From assembly GCA_905479065.1 (NCBI GenBank), contig CAJQLB010000005.1:1-51256 (forward strand): DNA of 51,256 nucleotides. Direction: 5' to 3'. The notes beneath the pieces are model-generated. The model was not told the DNA's origin. It saw only the letters and a program-made list of their open reading frames with translations, and did not search any database. The translations under genes were made by a program, and so were the position numbers. Positions 37,438 through 46,068 of the stretch are shown here, one piece after another (position 1 is the stretch's first letter; every line of letters starts with the position of its first letter). Origin of the DNA: an uncultured Flavobacteriaceae bacterium. Its GTDB lineage: Bacteria; Bacteroidota; Bacteroidia; Flavobacteriales; Flavobacteriaceae.

Positions 37438-39477
37438 TTAGTCATTTGGAAGTTCAATGAAAAATTTACTTCCTAAGTTAGGTTCGCTTTCAACCCAAAT
37501 TTTTCCATTGTTTTGTTCAATAAGATGTTTGGCAATAGATAAACCTAGGCCTGTGCCCTTTTCGTGATTTGTGCCTCTTGTTGTAAATCCGGCATTTAAA
37601 AAGAGCTTTTTCTGATTCTCTTTGGAAATTCCAACTCCTGTGTCTTCAATGCAAATTAGCGTCTTTCCATTACGTTGTCTGTTAGAGACTGTTATGACAT
37701 CACCAACTCCTGAGAATTTGACGGCATTTGCTAAAAGATTTTGAATGACGATTTCAATCATACTTCGATCAGCAAAAACGTTAGCTTTAGTAGATTCGTC
37801 TAATAAGATAATATTTTTTTGATTTACCTTTTTTTCAACCAAGTTCATTTTTTCATAAAATACATCCTGAATATTAAATTGTTCAGGTTTTGGATCTAAA
37901 TTTTGCATTTGTGATTTTGACCAATTTAATAAGTTTAATAAAAGATTTGTAGCATTGTCTGCATTCTCACTTAACTCTGGGATGAGTTCATCAAATTCTT
38001 CACGGGTGATACTGTCTTCTCTTAACAAGTCAAGAAATGCCTTAACTCCTGTAATTGAATCTTTCAAATCATGTGAAACAATTGAAAATAAACGATCTTT
38101 CACTTGATTCATTTCTTCGAGGTGTTCAACTTGATTACGCAACTTATTGTTCTCAATATTATTTTGCCTGTTTGTTTCGTCTGTTACTTTTTTCTTAGTT
38201 ACAAGTGATTTTTGTTTCGAAAAAATACCAAGTAAAATACTAAATATGATCAATAAAACTCCTCCAAGGCCATAAATCAGATATTTGTATTTATCAATGG
38301 TTTGTTTGCTGACGCTATCCATGTTGTTGTAGGATTCAACTTCAGGGAGCACTAAGTTAATGGGTTTAATGTCTTCTGAAATTATGGCGCTTTTTTGACT
38401 TATAACGCTTTCTAATTTACCTTTCAAGGTATGATATCGCCCTTGCCAAATAAACGCATTTTTAAAATTACCCCTCGTTGAATCAAGCTGAATTCTCAAA
38501 CTGTAATGATCTAGGAGTAGTGTATCATTATTCACCTCTTTTGTCAGCATAAAAGCTTCATCGAGTTGATATTGAGCTAGTCGTATTTTTTTAAGTTGAA
38601 GGTTTAAATTAGATAAGTTATTCAGCGTTTTTAAAAGACCTTTTTTATTCTTTTGTGCCCTATTTAATTTTATACCTTCAAGCAAATAGTTTGTAGCTTT
38701 ATCATATTCTTTGAATTTTAAATATTGTGCTGCTATTGATGGTAAAACGTCCCCTTTTAGAATCAAATCATCATCATTAGACGTTAAATTAATAAGAACT
38801 TTTTTATAATACTCAATAGCTTTTCTGTGCTCGTTTCTTAGAGCATACAGTTGAGCTAAATCCAAATGTGTAATCTTTACACCCTCGTTGTTATTTGTCA
38901 ATTTGAATACCTCAAGAGCTCTGTTATTATATTCAAGAGCCTTATCATTTTGATTTGTTTTCTTGTAAGCAATAGCTAGATTTCTATACGCTTGACTTAA
39001 CTCATTTAATTGGTTTTTTCGCTCAAAGATATCGATGGCGTAAAGTGCGTATTGTAAACCAATGGTGTAATTTCCACGTGCTATTTCTACGCCACCTAAA
39101 CTATTATTTACTTTGGCAATTCCCAAGGTGTCTTTCAAGCTGACATATAATGATAGAGAGCGTTTGTAATTGTCTATTGCATTGTAATAATCACTATTCT
39201 GGGTATATATTAATGCTTTCAAATATTTTAATTCTGCTAATGCTAAATCGTAGTTAAGGTCATATGACAATTGTTCACTTCGATTGATGTATAGCAAAGC
39301 TTTTTCAAAATCCTTATTGTCGAACAATAATTTAATAAGCTCGATGGAAGTCTCTATTTTAACAGAGTCGCGTTTTTCGAATGTTAATTGAATGGTAAGA
39401 CTGTCTAGTTCTCTGGTTTGAGTGAAACCGAAGTAACTTGTCAAAAATATAGCAGTTAATGTAATTAACTGTTTCAT
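37438..39477 (-). CDS. TPR-containing membrane sensor histidine kinase
   Basis: The 679-residue protein has a signal peptide (1-19), a periplasmic tetratricopeptide-repeat region (about 45-350, with repeats such as YYNAIDNYKRSLSLY and NDKALEYNNRALEVFK), a membrane helix (about 398-419), a coiled-coil linker (about 425-460), a HisKA domain with His469 in FSIVSHDLKD, and an ATPase domain with N-box Asn580/Asn584, G1 DTGVG (612-616) and G2 GTGLG (641-645). All kinase motifs look intact. No response regulator is next to it, so the partner is elsewhere. The promoter overlaps a palindrome, which may mean autoregulation. Confidence 0.95.
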   Translation of the reverse strand: MKQLITLTAIFLTSYFGFTQTRELDSLTIQLTFEKRDSVKIETSIELIKLLFDNKDFEKALLYINRSEQLSYDLNYDLALAELKYLKALIYTQNSDYYNAIDNYKRSLSLYVSLKDTLGIAKVNNSLGGVEIARGNYTIGLQYALYAIDIFERKNQLNELSQAYRNLAIAYKKTNQNDKALEYNNRALEVFKLTNNNEGVKITHLDLAQLYALRNEHRKAIEYYKKVLINLTSNDDDLILKGDVLPSIAAQYLKFKEYDKATNYLLEGIKLNRAQKNKKGLLKTLNNLSNLNLQLKKIRLAQYQLDEAFMLTKEVNNDTLLLDHYSLRIQLDSTRGNFKNAFIWQGRYHTLKGKLESVISQKSAIISEDIKPINLVLPEVESYNNMDSVSKQTIDKYKYLIYGLGGVLLIIFSILLGIFSKQKSLVTKKKVTDETNRQNNIENNKLRNQVEHLEEMNQVKDRLFSIVSHDLKDSITGVKAFLDLLREDSITREEFDELIPELSENADNATNLLLNLLNWSKSQMQNLDPKPEQFNIQDVFYEKMNLVEKKVNQKNIILLDESTKANVFADRSMIEIVIQNLLANAVKFSGVGDVITVSNRQRNGKTLICIEDTGVGISKENQKKLFLNAGFTTRGTNHEKGTGLGLSIAKHLIEQNNGKIWVESEPNLGSKFFIELPND

Positions 39478-39507
39478 TTACATGATCTTAATTTTAAGTA
39501 CAACAAA

Positions 39508-39526
39508 CAAAAGTATTTCAATACTT
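39508..39526 (-). promoter_or_regulatory. Kinase-gene -7 box overlapping a palindrome
   Basis: On the minus strand TACTTTTG (complement of 39508-39515) is an exact -7 match, about 30 nt before the kinase ATG. It overlaps the perfect inverted repeat AAGTATT-TC-AATACTT (39511-39526). A protein bound at the palindrome would block the promoter. No -33 TTG was found at the usual distance. Confidence 0.5.
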
Positions 39527-39648
39527 GCCTTGAGGGGAAGGAAAATAGAGTACATACTGATAAGGTATTTTGAATCATTTAAAACAATAGCAGGTCTTAT
39601 AATGATTAGGAATCTTAGTAACAAAAGTTGCTAAAAGGAAAGGGAAAG

Positions 39649-39704
39649 CCTAATTTCTGCGATTTAATACCAATAAATTAGATGAAAGGATCACAGAAAT
39701 TAGG
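39649..39704. repeat. 56-nt inverted repeat
   Basis: CCTAATTTCTG (39649-39659) and CAGAAATTAGG (39694-39704) are perfect complements. After one mismatch the pairing continues with GAT/ATC. The loop is about 26 nt and no T run follows either side, so it is not a standard terminator. It could be a small RNA hairpin or a relic of a miniature element; no target duplication was recognised. Confidence 0.5.
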
Positions 39705-39913
39705 ACAGATAATACTACATCGATGAATGGTAAAAAACATAGAAAAAATACATGTTTATCGATGAAATACACGGCACCAACTAAAGTTATTATCAGGGCT
39801 CAATAAAAGTCATAAAAACCCGCTGCTTTTAATTATAATTTTCAAATCTTTAATCATTGATCGGAGAAACTTTTTTTGATAATTTTCCAGAATAAAAGTT
39901 GGAAGAAAAAAGG

Positions 39914-39921
39914 TATATTTG
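39914..39921 (+). promoter_or_regulatory. Probable -7 box of argS
   Basis: TATATTTG is an exact TAnnTTTG match ending 21 nt before the chosen argS ATG. No TTG lies at the usual -33 distance. A TTG start that would extend the protein by eight codons begins inside this box and was rejected. Confidence 0.5.
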
Positions 39922-39942
39922 CTATTTAAATTTAGAAAAAAA

Positions 39943-41718
39943 ATGATCATTCAAAGCACCTTATCACAACAGGTGAAAAAAGCTTTTTTTGCACTTTACC
40001 AATCGCCTCTTGGCACTGTAGAATTTCAGTTAACTCGCAAAGAGTTTGAAGGAGATATTACCGTTGTTACCTTTCCCATGTTGCGAGTGGTAAAAATGAA
40101 TCCTGCTCAATTAGGTGAGGAGTTAGGGAATTATCTAGTTGAACATGTAAAGGAGGTCAAAGCATTCAATGTTGTAAAAGGGTTTTTAAATCTTGTAATT
40201 GAAGATGAATTTTATCTTAATTTTTTCAATAAAATTAAAGATGATACTAAATATGGTTTTGTACATGATGTTGACGACAAAGCTGTAATTGTTGAGTATT
40301 CTTCACCTAACACTAATAAACCTTTGCATTTAGGTCACGTTAGAAATGTGTTGTTGGGCTACAGTGTTTCCGAAATATTAAAGGCTTCAGGTAGAAAGGT
40401 ATATAAAACACAAATTATTAACGATAGAGGTATTCATATTTGTAAAAGTATGTTGGCTTGGAAACGTTATGGCGAAGGTGAAACTCCAGTATCTACAGGT
40501 TTAAAAGGAGACAAGCTGGTAGGTAATTATTACGTAAAATTTGATAAAGAATATAAAAAAGAAATTGCAACTTTAGTTGAGCAAGGACTTTCTGAGGATG
40601 ATGCAAAAAAGCAGGCTCCAATATTAATAGAAGCACAAGAAATGCTCATAAAATGGGAGGCTGGTGATGAAGAAGTAGTATCACTATGGAAAATGATGAA
40701 TGGTTGGGTTTATGACGGGTTTGAAATCACTTATAAGAACATTGGGGTTGATTTTGACAGTTATTATTACGAAAGTAATACCTATTTATTAGGAAAGGAG
40801 TTTGTTTCTGAAGGTCTAAAAACAGGTGTGTTTTTTAAAAAGAAGGACAACTCAGTTTGGTGTGATTTAACTGATGATGGTTTGGATGAAAAAATTGTTT
40901 TGCGTTCTGATGGTACCGCAGTGTATATGACACAAGATATTGGTACAGCAATTCAACGTATCAAGGATTGTCCAGATGTTGGGGGGATGGTGTATACCGT
41001 TGGTAATGAGCAAGATTACCATTTCAAAGTATTGTTTTTAATTTTGAAAAAACTCGGATTTGATTGGGCGAAAAACTTATTTCATTTAAGTTATGGAATG
41101 GTTGATTTACCTAGTGGAAAAATGAAGAGTAGAGAAGGAACTGTTGTTGATGCAGATGACTTAATAAATGAAATGGCTTCAACAGCTCAAGAGATTTCAC
41201 AAGATCTAGGAAAGCTTGAAGGTTATTCAGATAATGAGAAATCCGATATTTATAAAACAATTGGTTTAGGGGCTTTAAAGTATTTTATATTAAAAGTGGA
41301 TCCTAAAAAACGGATCCTATTCGATCCAAAAGAATCGGTAGATTTTCAAGGAAATACAGGGCCATTTATACAGTATACGTATGCCAGAATTCAGGCTATA
41401 TTACGTAAAGTAGATTTTGACATGAGTACGAATTTGTTTGCACTAAGTTTACACCATAAGGAAAAGGAACTTATCAAGCAATTAGAATTGTTTCCAGAGG
41501 TATTACAGCAAGCTGCCAACAATCATAGTCCTGCCTTGGTAGCCAATTATACTTATGACTTGGTTAAAGAGTTTAATTCCTTTTATCAAAACGTTTCCAT
41601 ACTTGGAGCAGATAATCAAAACGAGAAGGTATTTAGAGTACAGTTGGCACAAAGTGTTGCCAATACTATTAAAAATGCATTTGGTTTATTAGGTATTAAC
41701 GTCCCCCATAGAATGTAG
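39943..41718 (+). CDS. argS: Arginyl-tRNA synthetase
   Basis: The 591-residue class I synthetase charges tRNA-Arg. Visible in order: an N-terminal Add-1-like tRNA-binding domain (about 1-95, with LTRKEFEGDITVVTFPML), the HIGH-type motif in SSPNTNKPLHLGHVRNVLLG (His129-His132), YKTQIINDRGIHICKSM, LSYGMVDLPSGKMKSREGT with a KMSKS-like KMKSR, and the DALR anticodon-binding domain toward the C terminus (ending NAFGLLGINVPHRM). The ATG is preferred over a TTG eight codons upstream. It is convergent with the TIGR04076 gene and probably monocistronic. Confidence 0.98.
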   Translation: MIIQSTLSQQVKKAFFALYQSPLGTVEFQLTRKEFEGDITVVTFPMLRVVKMNPAQLGEELGNYLVEHVKEVKAFNVVKGFLNLVIEDEFYLNFFNKIKDDTKYGFVHDVDDKAVIVEYSSPNTNKPLHLGHVRNVLLGYSVSEILKASGRKVYKTQIINDRGIHICKSMLAWKRYGEGETPVSTGLKGDKLVGNYYVKFDKEYKKEIATLVEQGLSEDDAKKQAPILIEAQEMLIKWEAGDEEVVSLWKMMNGWVYDGFEITYKNIGVDFDSYYYESNTYLLGKEFVSEGLKTGVFFKKKDNSVWCDLTDDGLDEKIVLRSDGTAVYMTQDIGTAIQRIKDCPDVGGMVYTVGNEQDYHFKVLFLILKKLGFDWAKNLFHLSYGMVDLPSGKMKSREGTVVDADDLINEMASTAQEISQDLGKLEGYSDNEKSDIYKTIGLGALKYFILKVDPKKRILFDPKESVDFQGNTGPFIQYTYARIQAILRKVDFDMSTNLFALSLHHKEKELIKQLELFPEVLQQAANNHSPALVANYTYDLVKEFNSFYQNVSILGADNQNEKVFRVQLAQSVANTIKNAFGLLGINVPHRM

Positions 41719-41807
41719 TCATTTTAGCGGGTATGAGTGTCATTTCAAATTAAGTACAAGTCCAAAAATTGTGATATTTTTTCATTTACAATTGGGTAAA
41801 CTAAGTA

Positions 41808-42167
41808 TTATGTGCCTTTTTTAGATGGTATGGCGCTTACATCATCATGATTTAAAATTCTTGTTTTACACCTTTTGATGACCATGATGAGCCTACACTC
41901 TGGATCAGGGCAAGTAACCCTGGCATCTGTTTCCATCCAATCTGCTAAATGATTTTGTCGCTGCTTTGCGGGTAATAAAGGAATAGTACTCTGAAGTGCA
42001 TAAAGACAAAAATCACTTTTTTTTGGTAAAGATATCTTTCCCCCCTTTAAAAAAAATGAGTCTCCAATAGCCATATTACAAGTGCAATGCCCGTTAATTT
42101 GTTCCACAACAATCTCTAGGTCGTATAGTTCAAATTGGTTATTGTTTAGTTTGTTGTTATTTGTCAT
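41808..42167 (-). CDS. TIGR04076-family small cysteine-containing protein
   Basis: The 119-residue protein resembles the uncharacterised TIGR04076 family: YDLEIVVEQINGHCTCNMAIGD near the N terminus, SDFCLYALQSTIPLLPAKQR in the middle, and CPDPECRLIMVIKR near the end. Cysteines at 28, 30, 54, 86 and 91 could bind a metal, though this is not shown. It has no signal peptide. Its start overlaps the end of the NhaC-type gene by 11 nt, so the two are translationally coupled, and it ends the cluster. Function unknown. Confidence 0.75.
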   Translation of the reverse strand: MTNNNKLNNNQFELYDLEIVVEQINGHCTCNMAIGDSFFLKGGKISLPKKSDFCLYALQSTIPLLPAKQRQNHLADWMETDARVTCPDPECRLIMVIKRCKTRILNHDDVSAIPSKKGT

Positions 42168-43557
42168 GTTTTACGTTTTTAAACTTGATGAAAATGGTCA
42201 TTAAGGTAACTATTAATAATCCCCAAGACATAAAATTATACAACCCAACATCTAAAGAACTCACTTGAGCCACGCCAAATTCTTGTCCAGTATTGGTCAT
42301 GTTTGCCATTAATATTACAGGAATGAAATAAGGAAGTACAAATGGGAATATACATGCCACCAAACTCAATAAATTTGCACGTCTTATTTTTGGGATTCCT
42401 AATTTATCTCCTGTTTTATTAGAAAAGTCTGTAACCATTAATATGGCGACGATGCTATGTGTGGTAAATAAAACAGCAGCACTCATTACACTTATAATCC
42501 AGCTTTCTGCTTGCTTTTTTGTTTTTGTATGAAACGTAGCAAAGTTCACGAGCTTGGTCATAATACCACTTGCTTTTAAGGTTGCAACTAGCCCCATGAG
42601 TAACATAGTAAAGACGCTTAAACCAACAGCGCGGTTAATACCTTCAATTACAAAACTTTTTGCTGCAAAATTTTCCAAGTCCAAAGAAATGACCTGCTCG
42701 AAAGATAAAAGTCCTGAAATTACTCCTAAAAGGGTCCCAAATAATAAACCAAACAACAAACCATGCACTAAATGCTTTCCTTTAAGAAAAAGAAAAATTG
42801 TAACGATAGGAACGGCTAACATTAATAAACCCTCAGATTCACCGGCTAACATAATTTCGCTTGAACTTTTGTTACTATGAAATAGTGTTGCGGTAAGTGT
42901 GTAACCAATTAATGCGAGTACTGCTGCAGGAGCCACATATTTAATCCTGCTTTTAACCACCTTACCAATTTTCGCCTGTTGACTTAGGGCACTTGCGATA
43001 GTTGTATCTGAAATTGGTGCAATAAAATCTCCAAAAGCTGCTCCTCCTATAATGGCTCCAGCAAGTGACGGTAAGTGAGCGCCTAAAATTCCTCCGGTGG
43101 GATAAAGTAGGGGGCTACAAATTAATATGGTCGCAAAACTTGAACCTGTTGATAAGGATACAATACAACAAATAATATAAGTTGTTATTACAAAACTAAT
43201 ACTATCAAGGCTTAGTTGATCAGAAATCCAAATAAGTGCTTCAACAAATCCGGTGAGTGTCATTAGAACACCAATAATGGAAGCCAGCATCCAAGCCATG
43301 ATCATAATCATAACTATTTTTTGTGACATACCAGAAATGATTATTTCAGAAAAAGCAGTTCTGTTTTTTGCTAAAATGAGTCCTACGCCAATTGCTAAAA
43401 GGAGTATAGGCCAAAATCCCTTTTCGTCTGGCGCTCCAGCTAATGCAATGGTAACAACACCTACAATAAAAATAATGAAAGGCGTTAAAGCTCCAAATAG
43501 TCCACCATGAAATTCGAGTAGCTGCTTACTATCTTCATTTTTTAAATCTAGTTTCAT
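42157..43557 (-). CDS. NhaC-family Na+/H+ antiporter-like transporter
   Basis: The 466-residue integral membrane protein has about eleven to twelve hydrophobic segments. It shows the NhaC/IT-superfamily features STGSSFATILICSPLLYPTGG and AAFGDFIAPISDTTIASALSQQ, the conserved Asp/Thr region. Many NhaC-superfamily members exchange Na+ or H+ with organic acids or amino acids, so pH homeostasis should not be assumed. It is 4 nt after the aldo/keto reductase gene and overlaps the TIGR04076 gene, which suggests it moves a substrate or product of that enzyme. Confidence 0.87.
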   Translation of the reverse strand: MKLDLKNEDSKQLLEFHGGLFGALTPFIIFIVGVVTIALAGAPDEKGFWPILLLAIGVGLILAKNRTAFSEIIISGMSQKIVMIMIMAWMLASIIGVLMTLTGFVEALIWISDQLSLDSISFVITTYIICCIVSLSTGSSFATILICSPLLYPTGGILGAHLPSLAGAIIGGAAFGDFIAPISDTTIASALSQQAKIGKVVKSRIKYVAPAAVLALIGYTLTATLFHSNKSSSEIMLAGESEGLLMLAVPIVTIFLFLKGKHLVHGLLFGLLFGTLLGVISGLLSFEQVISLDLENFAAKSFVIEGINRAVGLSVFTMLLMGLVATLKASGIMTKLVNFATFHTKTKKQAESWIISVMSAAVLFTTHSIVAILMVTDFSNKTGDKLGIPKIRRANLLSLVACIFPFVLPYFIPVILMANMTNTGQEFGVAQVSSLDVGLYNFMSWGLLIVTLMTIFIKFKNVKHDK

Positions 43558-43561
43558 GTAT

Positions 43562-44605
43562 TTATGATTCGTTTAAATTATATTTCATTATCGAACCATG
43601 CTTGCCTGTTTTGTCCCGCTCCAATTCGTAAAAAGGTCCATACGGCCCTTTACTAATGTCAATTATTTTAGAAATTGCTTCTAAGTCATCATTATTCAAA
43701 TTAAAATAGTCTAGTTTTTTTAAATTATTTAAATGCTTGTTATTTCGAGCTCCAATAATAACAGACGCAACCATTGGTTTTTGTAGGACATATTTACTCG
43801 CTATCTCCGCCACACCAACATGGTATTTGTCAGCGATTGTTCTAAGTACTTTAAGTAATTCTTGAAATAGGTTGTAGCCACCAAATTCATCAATGATCAG
43901 TCTGTATTTTGTCAATGAGCGATTTTCATACGGTTGTGTTGGATCTGAAGTTTCTAAATAGCGATCACTAAGAAATCCACCTGCAATAGATCCATAGCAC
44001 AAGTAAGGAATATTATGTTCTTGGGCTAAATCACTCATGCTGTTTTCTACACGACGGTCTAGCAATGAGTATTGCACTTGATTTGTCGTAATTTCAACAC
44101 CAGCGTTTAACATTTCTTTGATTCTAACCGTGTCAAAATTAGTTACCCCTAGGTGTCTAATCTTGCCGCTTTTTTGTAGTTCTGAAAGATGTACAGCTGT
44201 TTCTAAATATCTTGGAAATTGATAATCCCACCATGCGAATTGAACTAAATCAAGTTGTTCAACGTTAAGTCGTCTGAGTGAACGATCAATAATCTTTACG
44301 GTATCCTCTTTTTTTAAGGTTGCCAAGGATGAATAATCAGGAACATATTTAGTGTGAATTTGAATAGGAGCCAACTCTCCAGATTGAAATTCGTCTTGAT
44401 ATTTTTTTCGAAACTTGCCAATGAGTTCTTCTACCCCTGTATAGATATCTGCACAGTCAAAGGTTGTGATTCCAGCTTTGACGAATTGATACATGTCCTC
44501 GAGAGCTTTGTTTTGGTCAATAATACCATGACCCCCTGCGAGATGCCATCCTCCCTTAATAACTTTTGAAATTGAGTAACCAGGTCGTATTTCAATACGT
44601 TTCAT
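43562..44605 (-). CDS. Aldo/keto reductase-family protein lacking the catalytic histidine
   Basis: The 347-residue TIM-barrel oxidoreductase has three of the four tetrad residues: Asp50 and Tyr55 in FDCADIYTGVE and Lys86 in HTKYVPD. The position normally held by the tetrad histidine is Ala124 (VQFAWWDY, codon GCA), where relatives typically read QFHWWDY. NADP-binding sequence is visible near the C terminus (VASVIIGARNNKHLNNL). It may be a slow or repurposed enzyme, as with other tetrad-altered members. It is first in a compact cluster with the NhaC-type transporter and the TIGR04076 protein; a regulatory gap lies upstream. Confidence 0.88.
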   Translation of the reverse strand: MKRIEIRPGYSISKVIKGGWHLAGGHGIIDQNKALEDMYQFVKAGITTFDCADIYTGVEELIGKFRKKYQDEFQSGELAPIQIHTKYVPDYSSLATLKKEDTVKIIDRSLRRLNVEQLDLVQFAWWDYQFPRYLETAVHLSELQKSGKIRHLGVTNFDTVRIKEMLNAGVEITTNQVQYSLLDRRVENSMSDLAQEHNIPYLCYGSIAGGFLSDRYLETSDPTQPYENRSLTKYRLIIDEFGGYNLFQELLKVLRTIADKYHVGVAEIASKYVLQKPMVASVIIGARNNKHLNNLKKLDYFNLNNDDLEAISKIIDISKGPYGPFYELERDKTGKHGSIMKYNLNES

Positions 44606-44650
44606 AAATATTTGTAAGGTTTAAGCAATGGTGTCATAACGTTCATAAGT

Positions 44651-44709
44651 GATAAATATATAAATTTATCAGTGATTTGATATGATGAGATTAAATCTAT
44701 ATTTCATCA
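44651..44709. promoter_or_regulatory. Two palindromes upstream of the aldo/keto reductase gene
   Basis: GATAAAT-ATATAA-ATTTATC (44651-44670) is a perfect 7-bp inverted repeat. TGATGA ... TCATCA (44683-44709) encloses the near-palindrome GATTAAATC. Both lie in the 109-nt gap between the DUF819 gene and the reductase gene. They may be operators or leader hairpins. Neither has a following T run on the minus strand good enough for a terminator call. Confidence 0.45.
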
Positions 44710-44714
44710 GATTT

Positions 44715-45857
44715 TTATAAAATATAAACTACAAAAAAACCTAAATATGTCCCGAGGGCTGTTCCTAATGTGCCAACTAAAATAGCCGGCAATATAAGTT
44801 CTTTCCGACCAAAAGACTCAGCCAAAGCTATAGCAGTGGTACCACCGCCAACATTAGCTTGACTCACGATTGCAATCATTTCCCAATCGCGATACAGCAA
44901 GCCTCCTAATATAATAACAATTATACCATGCAGAAAAACAGCAAGGCCTGCAAATAGAAGTAAGGTAATACCGACATCCTTTAATTGAGCAACAGCACTA
45001 ATTTCACAAAAAGCACCAATTACTGCTAAGAAAATAAACACTAGATACAAACCTAAATTATGACTACCTTTTAAATTCGCTATAAATTTGGTCTGAGCCA
45101 ACACAATTCCAATGGTTGATAGGGTTAAAATAGATGGAATTTGTGGTATAAATTCTTTAATTAAATCAGCTATGTTAAAAGCGCTAATACCTAAAAACAG
45201 TAACCACATGAGTGAGACTAAATCGATAGTCTCATCTTCCGGATGCTGATCTTGCGTATGGTGAGTGTTTGTTTTAAAATTGGGTTTACCTCGCCACAAA
45301 CGCCCCAAAATAATCGGAAAAGTTAAAGTGGCAATAATCCATAAGGTAGTCACGACATTGTCAACTGCAATAGTTCCTGCATACAGTATACCATTTTCTT
45401 GAAAATTATACTCCAAAGCTACGGCATTAAAATTGACAGAACCTCCAGTGTAAGTTCCTGTGAGCATTCCAGCGATTATTTTGCCATCTTCGCCTAACAC
45501 ACGTTCTGGAGATAATACAAACCATGATATGAGTATCCCTAAAGTGGTTGCCAAAGAACCAATTAAGAAAAGTCCAATCATTGGCAGCCCTGCTCGTTTT
45601 ATTGAGATTAAATTGACATTAAGCAACAAATAAAATATGGATATTGGTGCTACATATTTAAAAATAGCACTGTATAATGGAATACTGTTGGATGCTGAGG
45701 GAATCAACTTTAAATTAGCAATAATTGCGGTGAAAACTATAACTAATAAGGCCGCTCCAAACTGTTTTCCAAACGTAGTTTTTCCAGCGTAAACCGCTAA
45801 AATAACCATAAGGCATAATATAGAGAGAACGTAAATGGGATTATTGGTGAAATACAT
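44715..45857 (-). CDS. DUF819 (YjcL-like) integral membrane protein
   Basis: The 380-residue protein has about ten hydrophobic helices and family-typical segments: GEDGKIIAGMLTGTYTGGSVNFNAVALEY, YAGTIAVDNVVTTLW and, near the C terminus, IAIVSQANVGGGTTAIALAES, in two related halves. DUF819 proteins are presumed transporters, related in fold to the anion/Na+ symporter group; the substrate is unknown. It lies upstream of the aldo/keto reductase cluster on the same strand, and its own promoter would sit just after a terminator hairpin. Joint function with that cluster is inference. Confidence 0.87.
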   Translation of the reverse strand: MYFTNNPIYVLSILCLMVILAVYAGKTTFGKQFGAALLVIVFTAIIANLKLIPSASNSIPLYSAIFKYVAPISIFYLLLNVNLISIKRAGLPMIGLFLIGSLATTLGILISWFVLSPERVLGEDGKIIAGMLTGTYTGGSVNFNAVALEYNFQENGILYAGTIAVDNVVTTLWIIATLTFPIILGRLWRGKPNFKTNTHHTQDQHPEDETIDLVSLMWLLFLGISAFNIADLIKEFIPQIPSILTLSTIGIVLAQTKFIANLKGSHNLGLYLVFIFLAVIGAFCEISAVAQLKDVGITLLLFAGLAVFLHGIIVIILGGLLYRDWEMIAIVSQANVGGGTTAIALAESFGRKELILPAILVGTLGTALGTYLGFFVVYIL

Positions 45858-45880
45858 GTTTTAAATATACTGAATTATTT

Positions 45881-45915
45881 AAAATCTAAAACGCCAAGAC
45901 ATCATTGTCTTGGCG
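45881..45915 (-). terminator. Intrinsic terminator after the large lipoprotein gene
   Basis: CGCCAAGACA and TGTCTTGGCG form a perfect 10-bp stem with a 4-nt loop (45892-45915). On the minus strand it is followed by TTTTAGATTTT. It lies about 150 nt past the lipoprotein stop and just upstream of the DUF819 gene. A smaller palindrome (GTCGA-TTAT-TCGAC, near 45958) lies between. Confidence 0.8.
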
Positions 45916-46068
45916 CTGAAGATAAAGGGACTTGTCGATTCGGTTACCGTCTATGTAAGTCGATTATTCGACACTGAATTATTATCTAAATAGGTTGTTG
46001 TTTGTCTGATTAGTTGAAAGGGATTAACTCAAAGTTAAAATTAAATACTTCATTACCAAAAGGTTAAA

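Larger units (their letters stand above)
39478..39942. other. 465-bp gap between the sensor kinase and argS
   Basis: This is the only gene-free stretch longer than 300 bases. It holds the kinase promoter with its palindrome at the left end, a 56-nt inverted repeat in the middle, two copies of ATCGATGAA (39719-39727 and 39758-39766), and the argS -7 box at the right end. No convincing small ORF with a start context was seen. Confidence 0.6.

Noticed and set aside
42554-42880. A 108-codon plus-strand frame inside the NhaC-type gene
   Set aside because: Antisense to hydrophobic coding sequence; the translation is low-complexity and resembles no protein.
42157-43557. Naming the antiporter gene nhaC
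   Set aside because: Only superfamily resemblance is visible, and the gene's coupling to an oxidoreductase makes a sodium-homeostasis name misleading.
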